A stretch of 64,000 nucleotides of DNA, taken from NCBI GenBank assembly GCA_034670405.1, contig JAXDDX010000318.1, positions 124,001-188,000 on the forward strand, in the 5' to 3' direction. The stretch comes from Hoplostethus atlanticus (Eukaryota; Chordata; Actinopteri; Trachichthyiformes; Trachichthyidae). The translations under genes and the position numbers were made by a program. The notes below the pieces were generated by a model. That model saw nothing but the letters and a program-made list of their open reading frames with translations, searched no databases and was not told where the DNA came from. Position 1 is the stretch's first letter, and each line of letters begins with the position of its first letter. Below are positions 10,951 through 22,161 of this stretch, in pieces.

Positions 10951-12149
10951 AGTCAGTTCAATTCCTAAATGCCTCTTCACCCTAGACCTTTAAAACTTTT
11001 AAGGAAAAACAACCCCACAAAGCTCTTTGAAAAAAGACCCAAGAGATCCTGTCTGCCTTCATCATATTTACACTGAGACAGACATAAACATGTCATCATA
11101 TATAGCAAGATTTGAGTCATGCTAATAATTTCCCAGCTTGAATAAGCAAATTAAACATCTGAGTTGGAATGCATGAATTTCCCTAGTATATGCCTACAAT
11201 CCTTTAATGTTTTCTAAAATTATTTGAATGACTGCTTCAAGCCAAACTGGTTTCTCAAAGCCAAAATTCCTCCACTATGGACCTCAAAATAAATACACAC
11301 TTTTTTTTATATAATTGATTGTGTGTGTGTGAGTGAAATCATCACGTTCTCAAAATTTCTACCACTGAAAACAAAAATTCTCAACCTGAGCAGAGTGCAA
11401 GAGGATACATCTAATTTTTGAAACCAACAAGGAATAACACAGGGTTGGTTATGGGCAAGGCGTTGGACACTGTTCCTTGCCAGCAACACATGGAGAAAGT
11501 GGGTAAACTGTTGAAGAGCATATATGCATTAAAGCTCTAACACTGGCCGTTTTTGCACATCATGAACCTGGAACCTGAGATGGACAACAACCATCTCAGG
11601 CATGAGGTCAGATGTGTATCAATCTCTCATCCCAATCTATAGTTCAGCACTGTAAATTCATATTTGGTCCAGATTAGTCTCAACTACAATGACAACTTGG
11701 CTGACTAACCCAATAAGGGATATCTCTCTCTAGGTGTGTGACAGAATGTCATGCCATCTTTTTCAAATTCAGGTAGTTTAAATTCAACATACATCTGATC
11801 CACCATCCACCATGTCATGTCATCCTTTAAAATTGACACTGCTCATCACCACCCCAGTGCAAATTGCTGTAAGAAGCATGTAGGTCATGTTCTGGTTGGT
11901 ACATGGGTTTTCCAATAATCAAGGTCACAGTAAACTACTTGAAATCACAGATGAGCCAGTTATAAAAGTTAATTCTAATATTACCTAACTCTGTTTCATT
12001 TCAACGTAATAGATGATTACTGGTGCAATTACAGGTTGCAGCTGAACCACGCCCCCCCACCCTCCACCTCCTGTATCAATGATAATCAGTGACTCCATTG
12101 TTAGAAACATCAGGGCAAAATCAGCTGTGACTCAGTGTTTCACGGGCGC
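10951..12149. other. No gene recognised
   Basis: AT-rich sequence with a short TG run near 11319-11332. No terminal repeats or conserved protein motifs seen. Confidence 0.4.
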
Positions 12150-13418
12150 CAGGGTTTTAGGGAATTTATAGCAGCCTCTTTGACAAAAACCCACATGTCC
12201 GTAATCTTATCATCCATGTTGGGACCAATGACACCGCAAATCAGCGCTCCGAACTACTTAAACATGTTTTTATCAGTCTTTTTCACTCACTGAAGGACTG
12301 TGTAAAATGTGTTTTTATCTCCGGACCAATTCCCTCTCTTATGAATCCTGATGCCATTTTAAATAATTTTAATAGTATCTGCACTTCTATACTGGACCAA
12401 ATTGCTCCTCTCACACGTAAAAAGCACAAGAATACCTCTCTGCCTTGGCTAACTGAGGATAGTCATGCCTTAAAGAGAGATTGTCGCAAGGCAGAGCGTA
12501 AATGGAAATCTAAACACAATGTTCATCTTTACATCCTTGAAGACCTCATGAGACGTTTTAATGCAGAAGGTAAAAATGCAAGGGCACAATTTTTCTCTGA
12601 CCTCATTGAAACAAATTGCCATAACTCCAGGTTTCTTTTTAATGTAATTAGTCACACCACAGATGCTCCCTTTTGTCTCGTCATTGAACCCTCTGCAGAA
12701 AAATTTAGAAATAGACTTTTTAAGTTACTTTTTTGATAAGGTGCAACAATGGGTGGGCATCTCTGGTTCTGTTTTAGATTGGTTTTACTCTTACCTGCAA
12801 GACAGGACTTTTAATGTAGCTATTGGGGAATCCAGGTCATCTAGCTCACACGCGACTTGTGTACCCCAGGGGTCTGTCTTAGGCCCAATATTATTCTCCA
12901 TTTATATGTTACCCCTGGGGCATATCATACGCAGACACAACACAACATTTCCACTGTTATGCAGACACCCAACCAATCACACAATCACATCACAATTAAG
13001 CAATTAAACACCCTCCAGGAATACCTTAAGGATATTCAAAATTGGATGTCTCAAAACCTTGTACAACTAAATGCAGAAATGTTATTACTATTCGTCGAGA
13101 TACTTCAATTGCACATATTACACAACAGCTTGGCCCTTTTTAATGTCTCTCCAAGCCGCAGAAATTTGGACGTCATCTTTGATAATAAGCTGAATTTAGA
13201 CAAATATGTCACAGTAGTTGTGCAATCCTGTTTCTTACATCTAATGAAAATTCCAGACCCAAAGATCAGACCATTTCTTTCAAACAAGAACCTGGAAACT
13301 GTTATTCGTGCTTTTATCACATCTCGTCTCGACTACTGTAACTAAGCCAGTAAAATTGTTGTAGACTGCAATTAGTGCAGAACGCTGCAGCCTAAAAGAG
13401 AGAACATATTCTCCTGTA
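12150..13418 (+). mobile_element. L2-type LINE, 5' portion (interrupted by Rex1-like insertion)
   Basis: In order on the + strand: an ORF1 SGNH-esterase-like piece (12180-12340) reading IIHVGTNDTA and CVFISGPIPSL; an ORF2 linker at 12341-12736 with LPWLTEDSHALKRDCRKAER; RT motifs at 12750-12950 with [20 protein letters not shown] and a damaged catalytic box (CYADTQ where CYADDTQ is expected, one Asp codon lost); then FITSRLDYCN near 13313-13345 and KREHI-like near 13395. Several frame shifts and internal deletions. The same element resumes at 16019 after the nested LINE. Confidence 0.82.
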
Positions 13419-13436
13419 AACTATAACTCGTGTTAT

Positions 13437-13880
13437 GTGTTATGTCGGCATCAGAACAAGCATCCCGACGCGGCTATGGTGGTGGCTGGGGACTTTAATA
13501 GGGCGAACCTAAAAAAAGTCATGCCGAACTTTCACCAGCACATTACGTGTGCTACCAGAGGGGAAAGAACGTTGGACCACTGCTATACGCCGTTCAAGAG
13601 AGGCTACAAGGCTGTCTCTCTCCCTCCGTTCGGCAAATCAGACCATGCCGCCATTTTCCTGCTACCGGAGTATAAACAAAGGATAGCACGGGAAGCGGTA
13701 GTGACGAGGGACGTAAAGCGGTGGTCTGACCAATCAGAGGCTGAGCTACAGGACGCTCTGCGTGACGTCGACTGGGACATGTTCCAATCCAGTTCCATGG
13801 GACGTCAGCGAGTTTACGGAAGTAGTAACGAGCTTCATAGCAACGCTAGTGGATACCATCGTCCCCACGGTGAAAGTTAG
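13437..13880 (+). pseudogene. Rex1-like endonuclease domain, C-terminal half
   Basis: Reads MVVAGDFNRANLKK (catalytic GDFN motif), TRGERTLDHCYTPFKRGYKA and FGKSDHAAIFLLPEY, whose SDHAAI is the terminal APE catalytic His motif. The frame leaves homology at about 13795, where a one-base shift moves the coding sequence into the frame of the following RT ORF ([10 protein letters not shown]). The N-terminal half is absent because of 5' truncation. Confidence 0.8.
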
Positions 13881-15753
13881 GTCCTTTCCTAACCAAAAAC
13901 CGTGGGTTGATAAATCCATCCGCGACGCTTTGAACGCCCGTACTGCTGCCTATAACTCCGGTCTTGTATCCGGCAACATGGACGAGCACAAGGCAGCGTC
14001 CTATGGACTGAGAAAGGCGGTGAAGGAGGCCAAGAGGAGGTATAGGGACAGAGTGGAGTCGCAGATGGAGCAGTGCGACACCAGACGCCTATGGCAGGGG
14101 CTACGGACTATAACGGACTACCAGGGCAGACCCCCCGCAATTGTGAGTGCCGACGCATCCCTAGCGGAGGACCTGAACTCATTCTATGCACGGTTTGAGG
14201 CTAGCAACAACAGCGCTAGCTCGCCGGCTAACAACATCACCGTTAGCGCAACCGGAGTGAGTTCTACCGCTGGGGATGAACACACACTCTCTGTGACCGA
14301 GCACAGTGTGAGGAGGGCTCTGACGAGGGTGAACACCAGGAAAGCTGCTGGTCCAGATGGCATATCTGGGCGAGTACTGAAGACCTGTGCTAATCAGCTA
14401 GCTCCAGTGTTCACCACTATATTCAACATCTCCCTGGCTGAGTCTGTGGTCCCCGCCTGCTTCAAGAGATCCACTATTGTCCCTGTGCCCAAGAATGCTT
14501 CTCCAGCATGCTTGAATGACTACCGACCGGTGGCCCTCACCTCGGTGGTCATGAAATGCTTCGAGAGGCTGATAAAGGACTACATCTGCGCCTTCCTCCC
14601 TTGCTCCATGGACCCGCTGCAGTTTGCTTATCGTCCCAACAGATCCACGGATGATGCTGTCTCCCAGGTACTGCACACCACACTCTCTCATCTGGACAGC
14701 CGGAAGGGGGGCTATGTGAGACTGCTGTTCATTGACTATAGTTCAGCTTTCAATACCATAGTCCCCACCAGACTGGCTGGCAAGTTGATTGAGCTGGGAC
14801 TGAACACCCCCCTGTGTGCCTGGATCCTGGACTTCCTGACCGCCAGGCCCCAGGTGGTCAGGGTGGGTAGACACACCTCCAACCCCCTCACCCTGAACAC
14901 AGGATCCCCCCAGGGTTGCGTCCTCAGCCCCCTACTGTACTCCCTGTACACACATGACTGTGTGGCCAGGTTCAGCTCCAACACCATCATTAAGTTTGCG
15001 GATGACACAGTGGTGGTGGGCCTGATCTCCAACAACGACGAGAAGGCCTACCTGGAGGAAGTTGCTGATCTGTCACTCTGGTGCCAGGACAACAGCCTCC
15101 TCCTGAATGTCACCAAAACTAAGGAGCTGATTGTGGACTTTAGGAGGACACAACAACAGAGGACGTACTCACCACTGGGGATTAATGGGAATACTGTGGA
15201 GAGGGTGAGCAGGTATAAATACCTGGGAGTCCACATCACTGATGATCTGACATGGTCCACACATACAGACACTCTGGTGAGAAAGGCGAGGCAGCGCCTT
15301 TACCACCTCAGGCAACTGAGGAAATTTAAAGTCTCCCGGAGGATCCTTCAGTCCTTCTACTCTGGAGCTGTGGAGAGCATCCTGACAGGAAGCATCACTG
15401 CCTGGTTTGGCAGCAGCTCCGCTCAGGACAGGAAGGCTCTGCAGAGAGTAGTGCGTTCGGCTGAACGCACTATTGGAACTACACTCCCCACCCTGCAGGA
15501 CTTGTACACCAGGAGGTGCAGAACCAGAGCCTGCAGGATCATGAGGGATCCTCACCACCCTAACAACGGACTGTTTCAGCTGCTACGGTCAGGCAAGCGC
15601 CTCCGTAGTCACGCTGCCAAAACAGAGAGACTGAGACGGAGTTTCTTTCCTCAGGCCATCAGGACTGTGAACTCTGACCTCACCAGGGCCCCCACCAAGA
15701 CACACACACTGCCCCTCTTATGCACACACACACTCACACACACACACACTTAG
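13762..15753 (+). CDS. Rex1-like LINE reverse transcriptase ORF, about 650 codons open
   Basis: Encodes the linker ([28 protein letters not shown]), RT fingers and palm with [48 protein letters not shown], then [11 protein letters not shown] (first catalytic Asp), [34 protein letters not shown] (intact catalytic Asp pair), [14 protein letters not shown], and the C-terminal [16 protein letters not shown] and [17 protein letters not shown] blocks. FSSAFNT-type spelling at the first catalytic motif is the Rex1 hallmark. Open for about 660 codons with TAG at 15751-15753; the apparent start at 13762 is a GTG in the overlap with the endonuclease frame and is not a real start. With one frameshift and a 5' truncation the copy cannot move alone, but it is young. 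Confidence 0.88.
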   Translation: MTSTGTCSNPVPWDVSEFTEVVTSFIATLVDTIVPTVKVRSFPNQKPWVDKSIRDALNARTAAYNSGLVSGNMDEHKAASYGLRKAVKEAKRRYRDRVESQMEQCDTRRLWQGLRTITDYQGRPPAIVSADASLAEDLNSFYARFEASNNSASSPANNITVSATGVSSTAGDEHTLSVTEHSVRRALTRVNTRKAAGPDGISGRVLKTCANQLAPVFTTIFNISLAESVVPACFKRSTIVPVPKNASPACLNDYRPVALTSVVMKCFERLIKDYICAFLPCSMDPLQFAYRPNRSTDDAVSQVLHTTLSHLDSRKGGYVRLLFIDYSSAFNTIVPTRLAGKLIELGLNTPLCAWILDFLTARPQVVRVGRHTSNPLTLNTGSPQGCVLSPLLYSLYTHDCVARFSSNTIIKFADDTVVVGLISNNDEKAYLEEVADLSLWCQDNSLLLNVTKTKELIVDFRRTQQQRTYSPLGINGNTVERVSRYKYLGVHITDDLTWSTHTDTLVRKARQRLYHLRQLRKFKVSRRILQSFYSGAVESILTGSITAWFGSSSAQDRKALQRVVRSAERTIGTTLPTLQDLYTRRCRTRACRIMRDPHHPNNGLFQLLRSGKRLRSHAAKTERLRRSFFPQAIRTVNSDLTRAPTKTHTLPLLCTHTLTHTHT

Positions 15754-16018
15754 GTAAAGACTACACATAATTTATATTATATTATACATACAATTTTCCC
15801 TTTTTTTACTATATTTTTTTATAAAGTGCTCTTATTGTAAATATTGTGTTGTTTTTTATATAGAGCTCTTAAAAACTGTGACATTGTAAATTTGTGTTGG
15901 TTATTGTAAATAGTGTGAACCTGTTATTTTGCACATTTCTGCTAAGCATTGCCACTTTGCATTTCACTACACACCTCGTGTGTGTATGTGACAATTAAAC
16001 TTCTTGAATCTTGAATCT

Positions 16019-16540
16019 AGCTGCCCTTCACTGGCTTCCTGTTCACTACATTACTGAGCTTTTAACCCCTTACAAGCCTAGTCGCAGCCTGAGATCCTCC
16101 AGCAGGCATTTCTGGTCGCTCCTCAAGCCAAATTAAAGACGAAGGGTGTACAAGCTTTTTCCATCAGGGCCCCTAAACTCTGGAACGACCTGCCTGAGGA
16201 AATCAGGCTAGCCAGCTCAGTGTCTTCTTTTAAATCGCCATTAAAAACATCCAACTATGTAAACCATCTTTGATTGACTTTTATCTTGTGTCCTCACTGT
16301 CCGGTTTTAAATTACTTTTTCTTACATTTTGACTGTTTGACCTACCCTGCTAGAATGTTTTATATTTATTTTTGTATTTTGTATTTTGTCATCATTTATT
16401 TTGTTTTATCTCTTTATCCCTGTTATTGGCTTATTTATTTTTACTCCTGTGAAACACTTTGTAACTCTGTTTTGTAAGTTATATATAAATTATAAATCTA
16501 TGTTATTGTTAGTATTATTTTTATTTGAAACGTTCAAATA
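16019..16540 (+). mobile_element. L2-type LINE, 3' portion (continuation of 12150-13418)
   Basis: Begins with a decayed ALHWLPVHY block, then LWNDLPEEIR-like residues around 16180-16210, and ends in an AT-rich tail after CACTTTGTAACTCTG, the usual L2 3' UTR ending. It follows on from the KREHI block at 13.4 kb, so both halves were one element. Confidence 0.75.
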
Positions 16541-16904
16541 CGTTCTTATTTGTGTACTAACCATGAAGTAAGACGTCTTCCCACTCTTATATGTTTCTTT
16601 CCAGAGTTTGCAGTCATCACCTCTCTTCTCTGGGGGGAATAACAATGAGAGTTAGTTAACACACTTTTAGTGTGTTACCTTTCACAGTTCATTCTAATGC
16701 ATACACAGTGAGAAATCTGCTGTGATACTTATACTTAGATGACTTATACTGTACCGGGGGCGGCCTGGGTGGCCAGTCAAAGTTGTTGGAGGTACTAGGG
16801 CATTGTTGTTCACATCAGTGGATCTCTGTCTGGTCTCATGTTCACTCAACAGGCAACAGGCAAAAACATCTAATATTCTGACATGTGCTCTATTGCTTGG
16901 CTCA
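16541..16904. other. No feature recognised
   Basis: Unassigned sequence between the L2 end and a short tandem array. Confidence 0.35.
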
Positions 16905-17230
16905 GTTCAGTAGTTTATATGAGAGGTTTTAGTAGTATATGTGAGAGGTGATTGGTGTTCAGTAGTGTATGTGAGAGGTGAGATGTTTTCAGTAGTATGT
17001 ATAGTATTCTGCAAAAGTCTTAGGCACATGTAAAAAAAAAAAAAAATCCGTAAAGCAAAGCTTTCAAAAATAATGAAATGAAAAGTTTCTAAATATGAAA
17101 AAAATTACTATAAAGAGCAGTAATGTAAAACACTAATGCAGAAAAGAAAAAAATAAACATCGAAGACCAAATGTATATAAAATAATCTAGGGTGCCTAAG
17201 ACTTTTGCACAGTACTGTATGAGAGGTAAA
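16905..17230 (+). repeat. Short tandem array of (AGTAGTATATGTGAGAGGTG)-like units
   Basis: Units of about 20-45 bp with the core TTCAGTAGT.TATGTGAGAGGT occur at 16905-16999. The last unit is split: CAGTAGTATGTA before, and TATGAGAGGT after, the MITE at 17002-17217. Confidence 0.65.
17002..17217. mobile_element. mariner-type MITE, 216 bp
   Basis: Flanked by TA (17000-17001, 17218-17219). Terminal inverted repeats include TGCAAAAGTCTTAGGCAC (17010-17027) and its exact complement (17192-17209), with outer ends TAGTATTC and CAGTACTG. No coding content. It interrupts a unit of a tandem array, giving a clear pre-insertion state. Confidence 0.85.
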
Positions 17231-17419
17231 TTTGAATTATGCCTTCATTTATTATTATCGATCTATTTTACAAGGTCATGCCTCAATTTTAATAACTTCA
17301 ACAATTGCATTTCTTGATACTCTATTTGATTCTTTATAATGATAATGTGTTCACTCCCTTAATACTGCATTTCCACTGGCTCCTCTCTTGTCTTCTATAG
17401 AACCATACCATACCATAAC

Positions 17420-18280
17420 GTTAGGATTGACTGGTTGGATGGCAGCTTGTTGTTGTCACGTTGAGTAAGCATATAATCCATGGCCCTTTAACCTCTGTCA
17501 TGAGGGATGTTGGTGTATAGAGACTCCACATCAAAAGTAACTAAAAGAATGTGGTCAGTAATAACGGGGACACTTTCAATAACAGGAATCATGTCACCAG
17601 AGTCTTTGACAAAAGAAGGAAATGCTTCAACAAAGGGCTTAATGAAAAAGTCCACATAAGTCGATATGGTTGTCGAATCTATACCAGACACAATGGGTCT
17701 CCATGGCGGTGCAGTCAAGTTTTTATGCACAGGGTGTAAAATGTGGGCGTTCTAGGGAACTTAACTTTAAGGAAATCAAGTTCACGTTTTGTAATTTCAC
17801 CCGTTTCCAACAGGGAATCAAGTGAAGCATGTAGTTCGGATATACAGTATACTCATCAATTGGGTCACCTTTGAGCTTTTCATAAAACCATATGTCTGAA
17901 AGTTGCCTTTGACACACCTCCCTTATCTGACGGCTTAATTGTAATACTGGGATCTGATTTTAGCTTGTGCAATGCCTGTTTCTGTTCTAAATTGAGATTA
18001 TGAACAACTTGGATATTGTGTTTATCTTTTAATAGATGCTCAATATCGTTCTCCACAAGCATGCAATACGCTTCAATTGAAGTGTTACAATTATTAGGAG
18101 GCACAGAACAGCTTTTACTTCTGAATAGAGTGACTTCTCTCTCTGTAACATTGGACCCCACTTGTGCATCAGTCGGGATACTCTGTCCACTTCCCATTAT
18201 GCCCGGAGGGGTACCAAAGAGTTTGATATTTTTAAAGAAACTAAAAAGGTCAATTTTCAACTCAGTCATTAATAGAAGAT
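17420..18280 (-). pseudogene. Penelope-like element (PLE) reverse transcriptase relic
   Basis: Minus-strand frames in order from 18270: DLFSFFKNIKLFG, ALHKLKSDPSITIKPSDKGG (the PLE block before the first RT motif), CQRQLSDIWFYEKLKGDP, then HKNLTAPPWRPIVSGIDS, YVDFFIKPFV and LLVTFDVESLYTNIPHDRG, where DVESLYTNIPH is the first catalytic Asp motif of PLE reverse transcriptases. Frame changes at about 17.73 and 17.9 kb and loss of everything after the first catalytic motif (no YADD box, no GIY-YIG nuclease visible) make it dead. Confidence 0.82.
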
Positions 18281-18438
18281 AATAGAATTACTGTATATGT
18301 ACTATTTTGTATATTGTAATTGCATGCATGTGTTTTTGATACTATGTGTCGATTGACATATATACATTTCTTCCTTTGGTGATTGTAACCACATGCACCT
18401 GGTAGGTTACTTAGATACGTATGTGATGTAACATCACT

Positions 18439-18483
18439 TTGCCACGCCCCGATGAAGGCTTTGTGCTGAAACTTAGGTGGCAA
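18439..18483 (+). ncRNA. Decayed hammerhead-ribozyme-like motif of the Penelope-like element
   Basis: Outer arms TTGCCAC (18439-18445) and GTGGCAA (18477-18483) are perfectly complementary. Between them lie CCGATGA (18449-18455; one base off the hammerhead core CTGATGA) and GAAA (18468-18471). PLE terminal regions are known to carry minimal hammerheads with this CTGATGA...GAAAC layout. Stem II is poor and the base at the cleavage position is not a normal NUH, so activity is unlikely. It is on the strand opposite to the nearby RT relic. Confidence 0.4.
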
Positions 18484-18489
18484 CTCTCT

Positions 18490-18924
18490 ACACATAAAAT
18501 TACTGCCATAGTGTGCGACTTTCATTTTTTTTTATTCACTTATTTTTTTCATAGTTTATTTTCTCTCAGTCAGCACCTTATCATAGGGTGTGCGTACTTT
18601 TCTCGTTGTTTCTTCAGTTTATTACCATGATTTCTCCAACAACTTTATTCATTTCCTTTCACACTTACTGCCCTGCACTTTAGAAACTTTTTTGGTTGGG
18701 GGATTGGTTGGGGGAGGCGAGTTGAGCCCCGGCATCTCTTATTTTACAAATTAAGCACTGGTGATGTGCCTCAGCCATGGCTAGATTGCCGACTGGCTGT
18801 GGCCTGCTGGGGAATGTAGTCCCTTCCCCACAGTTTCTCTGTGGCAGATACCCCGGTCTGCCACAATATGTACCATCCATTCATTCGCTTTTCCCTACTT
18901 GTTAGGGTTCAAACCCCATTGTTT
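18490..18924. other. Unassigned sequence, possibly repeat-derived
   Basis: Includes a GGGGAATGTAGTCCC palindrome-like motif near 18810-18825. No coding content. Confidence 0.3.
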
Positions 18925-19009
18925 TTCACCGCGGTTTATTAGTGGGATTGCTGTGTAACAGCAAACCCACTATTGTAATCTTGCATACTTATTATTAGTG
19001 GGATTGCTG
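18925..19009 (+). repeat. Truncated copy of the GTGGGATTGCTGT hairpin repeat
   Basis: Starts TTATTAGTGGGATTGCTGTG and repeats ...CAGCAAACCCACTATTG; the same left end is found at 38011-38075. It is cut at 19009, where the EnSpm-like terminus begins. Confidence 0.6.
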
Positions 19010-20047
19010 CACTGTAAAATCGAATTAGTTAACCTTACTTAAAAAAAGCATGCAAACCGATTGCCTTAAAAAAACTAAGTAAAGTGGAATAGGGATTGTA
19101 TGTTGTACTAACAAATGCTTATTTAGTATAGTACACTTACACTTGAGTTTAAGTAACTAAAAAAAACCTGTATAGAGTACTTGATAATTTACTTTAGATG
19201 TACTCTTGACTTAGTATAGACTACTCAGAATTACTATTTCAAACAACTAAATCATTTCAAGTGAAATATACTGTGTGTGTATTCCAAACAACACATTTAT
19301 TTAAGTTGGGCTAACTAATGTGACATTTCCTGCAATTTAGAATTTCTCAGTTGTATTTACTTGAACAGCAATCTGATTTACTTGTTAAAACCATGCAAAC
19401 CGATTGCCTTAAAAAGACCAAGTAAGTGTTACTCGTGTAACTTAAGTGCTTCAAACATCCATTATACATTCCATTCTCCTAAAATAATCCCATTTACAGT
19501 TACACATAATAAATCAAGGTAGTAGTGACACAGTTCAAAGTTCAATTATATGCATTTTTATTCCTTCTAACTGACGTTGCTCCTTTGAAATTGCACCAAC
19601 AATACAGTTTTAATTACTGAACTTCCTGTATCAGAACCATTTTGGAAAAAATGGAAACTTTGGAGAAAAGGCACAAAGGGCTGAAAACAGGGTTGGTCCG
19701 CACAATTTGGCATTGGTTTATCATTACATCTCAAAAAGTCACAAAGCACACTTTAGTTTCAGGTCTGTTAACACATCGTGCCAGTTTAAAATGGTATTGT
19801 GCTGGTTTAAAACAAGTTTAAGAGACTGTGTGCAGCTATTGTCATGGCAAATACTGGCTTCTGTACACCATAAGCCCAAGCCCATACCAACAGGTAAAAA
19901 AAATCAACACAGAACGTCCAATTTGGTAATAAAATAGACATTTACTGGTGGTTTTATATTTTACAGTGAAACAATAACTTTGACTTGTTCAGAATAACAA
20001 TCTGAAACACCAAATGCTCACCTATGTTACACTGCATAGGTTACATT

Positions 20048-20371
20048 CTAACTCAACAGGAGATTTTTAAGAGTTTGTATTTTTGGTGGGAGTTTGTTCT
20101 CTCCCAAGCCGAGCATCACTCTTTGAATGAAGCTGAAAGTGTTTTTCATGGCTTTAGGGTAGTCCAAGTGTAAAGCGTATGACAGCCCAAACAAGAGGCA
20201 AAGTGCTTGAGGTAGGTTCTGGAGATCGTCCATTACAATACCTCCCTCAACAATGATGGCAGTAGACACTGGGTCTAGGTGGAGATGATTTGGAGAGAGA
20301 GGCACATCTTCACTGATGACAGTCAGCACCCCAACAGATACTTGTGCCCAGGCCTCATCACTGTCAGAATC
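20048..20371 (-). CDS. Second element gene, terminal exon
   Basis: Acceptor TTTTATACAG just upstream of 20371 on the minus strand; 107 codons and a stop. Reads DSDSDEAWAQVSVGVLTV, then NLPQALCLLFGLSYALHLDY, PKAMKNTFSFIQRVMLGLG and PKIQTLKNLLL. This ending is shared by a large family of uncharacterised teleost proteins often labelled SAMD3-like, with the same LPxAxCLLFGLxYALxLxYPKxMKNTF pattern. No known catalytic motif. It is the most intact exon of this gene. Confidence 0.72.
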   Translation of the reverse strand, partial: DSDSDEAWAQVSVGVLTVISEDVPLSPNHLHLDPVSTAIIVEGGIVMDDLQNLPQALCLLFGLSYALHLDYPKAMKNTFSFIQRVMLGLGENKLPPKIQTLKNLLLS

Positions 20372-20862
20372 CTGTATAAAACCAAACAAAAACAACATTA
20401 CAACAGGGAAATGTTGATAGGCATGATCAATTGTCACCGTGTCATCTGTCCTGCCTACACTGACTTCCAGCCTTGCCCATTACGTTTTCACTTCACACGC
20501 ACCTGCATTTAGCATTTTTATCAACATTAGTAGGCCTAAAATAATTTTTGACCAGTTTACAGATGTCCAGTAAAGAACATGAAAAAAATGAAGCATTGAA
20601 GTCTTCCTCACATTCAATTTCCTTTGCTGTCCTCGCTGGCTTGTACTAGCTAGTGTATGCAAGGGAGAGAGATGTTCTACCTCTTGTGCAGAATACACAA
20701 CCGCGGCATGGCAAGCAGGCTTAGCACTGTTGAGCTCAGCAGTGCAACCCAGTGACATGGACTGCAAACGGAGTTAGTTGTATAGCTGCTTCATTGTATG
20801 GGTGATGCTACTAACCTAGCTCATGTGAAGCGAGGAAAATACACCTTTCACCATCTTCATCT

Positions 20863-21061
20863 AAAAAAAAAATTTTAAGATTTTTTGGGGGTATTTCTGC
20901 TTTATTCAATAGTGACAGTAGAGAGACAGGAAAGGCAGGGGAGAGAGAGGCAATGACATACAGCAAAGGGCTCCCTCCAAATCAAACCCCGGCCACTGTG
21001 GTTAGGAATCAGCCTTGATATGTGATACGCCTCTACCAGGTGAACAACCAGGTGCCCCAAA
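20863..21061 (-). mobile_element. tRNA-derived SINE inside an intron of the EnSpm-like element
   Basis: Read on the minus strand: GGGGCACCTGGTTGTTCACC head, a degenerate B box (GGGGTTTGATTTGG), body TGCTGTATGTCATTGCCTCTC, CCTTTCCTGTCTCTCTACTG, then GAATAAAGCAGAAATACCCC and an A-rich tail. The body and the AATAAAGGCAAAA-type tail are shared with the SINE at 43659-43817. Confidence 0.75.
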
Positions 21062-21393
21062 TGCATCTACATTTAAAACTCAGACCTTGTTTATGTTTTT
21101 TATCTTGACTCATCATAAATATGCAAAGTATGCTAGTATTTAAATAACTCAGTTTTAGAGATAAAAGGTGTATTTCTCTCACTTCACAGGAGCTAGGCTG
21201 GTAGCTTCACCCTGCTGGCACACACTGAACTGTCACAGTTAGCATGCAGCCCATGTCCATCTTTGTACTGAACTCACAGGGATATATTCGGCATTAATGT
21301 TTTTATCTGACTCTCAGTAAGATACTGGCAAATACAAAGCAAATTTCCCCACAACTCTGTGTGCACCTTTAAGATGTAACTATGAGAACTTAC

Positions 21394-21480
21394 GAAGCAG
21401 GTGTTGTAGAAGTTACTGGGGTCATCACCAAGTAGAACAGGGAGGCCTCGGAGTACAAGCATTGCTGTCACATCTGGTTT
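21394..21480 (-). CDS. Second element gene, internal exon
   Basis: 29 codons between acceptor CCAATTCTAG and donor GTAAGT on the minus strand. Encodes KPDVTAMLVLRGLPVLLGDD and PSNFYNTCF, the conserved block preceding the terminal exon in the SAMD3-like fish family. Confidence 0.7.
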
Positions 21481-21720
21481 CTAGAATTGGATAATGAACA
21501 AATAAAGTTCAAGATTATGCAACATTCAAAAGTTACAGTACAAACATGTTTGTCAAAGTGTATATGAAACAAGTGTCACCATGATGTTTGTTTGACAGTG
21601 CAGTGAACAGTTACTGATTGCAGAAGTGATTTTTAAGATACAATCTACTGTGAACTTTACAAACACTATTCGTGGTCAAATCACCATGATAAATAAAGAT
21701 ATAATAAGCCTGTAGTAGAC

Positions 21721-22131
21721 TCACCCCTGAATCAATTTGCTGCACAAACTCAGTAAGTAATTTACCTCATACCTTTTTGGTCTTTTGAGGCCTTTTGATG
21801 CAATTTCCGGGGCACCTTGTTTGCCCCCATTTACAGCAACCTCTATACATCCTGCTTTTCTCAGTTTAGTGCGATAGTTCCCCATTTTGAATTTCAAGCT
21901 ATTCTTCCAGCCAGAACACCCATCTGGTGAGCCTGGTTCCTTCAGGCAGGGATGTTTGCTTATGAGTGCTAATGCCACAGAATGGATCCGCTCTTCATTT
22001 GGATAGGCATCAAATTTGTAAATCGTTTCAGCAAGCTTTTCCAAAATACTATGTTTCATGTCTCTTGGTACATTCAGGTATGTTTGGTCTCGTAGACATG
22101 CAAGATTAGCCTGTCTCAGTCTGAATTCCAC
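21721..22131 (-). pseudogene. Second element gene, SAMD3-like associated domain
   Basis: Encodes FRLRQANLACLRDQTYLNVP, ILEKLAETIYKFDAYPNEER, ALALISKHPCLKEPGSPDGC and SGWKNSLKFKMGNYRTKLRK, the strongly conserved HPCLKEPGS...GWKxSLKFKMGNYRxKLRK signature of this teleost family. It continues the PB1-like exon, but a single-base frameshift near 22160 (RQERWP then stop) separates them. It then runs to a stop at 21721 without a clear donor. Confidence 0.68.
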
Positions 22132-22161
22132 ATCAACCGAGAAATTTGGAATGTCAAAAAA

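Larger units (their letters stand above)
13419..16018 (+). mobile_element. Rex1-like LINE (CR1 group), 5'-truncated, inserted into the L2 copy
   Basis: Homology starts about 13.42-13.44 kb inside the endonuclease domain and runs through the RT ORF to a short 3' UTR ending in the tandem CTTGAATCTTGAATCT at about 16003-16018, a tail repeat typical of this group. The 5' truncation and flanking halves of an L2 element show it arrived by target-primed reverse transcription after the L2 was in place. No clear target-site duplication. Confidence 0.85.
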
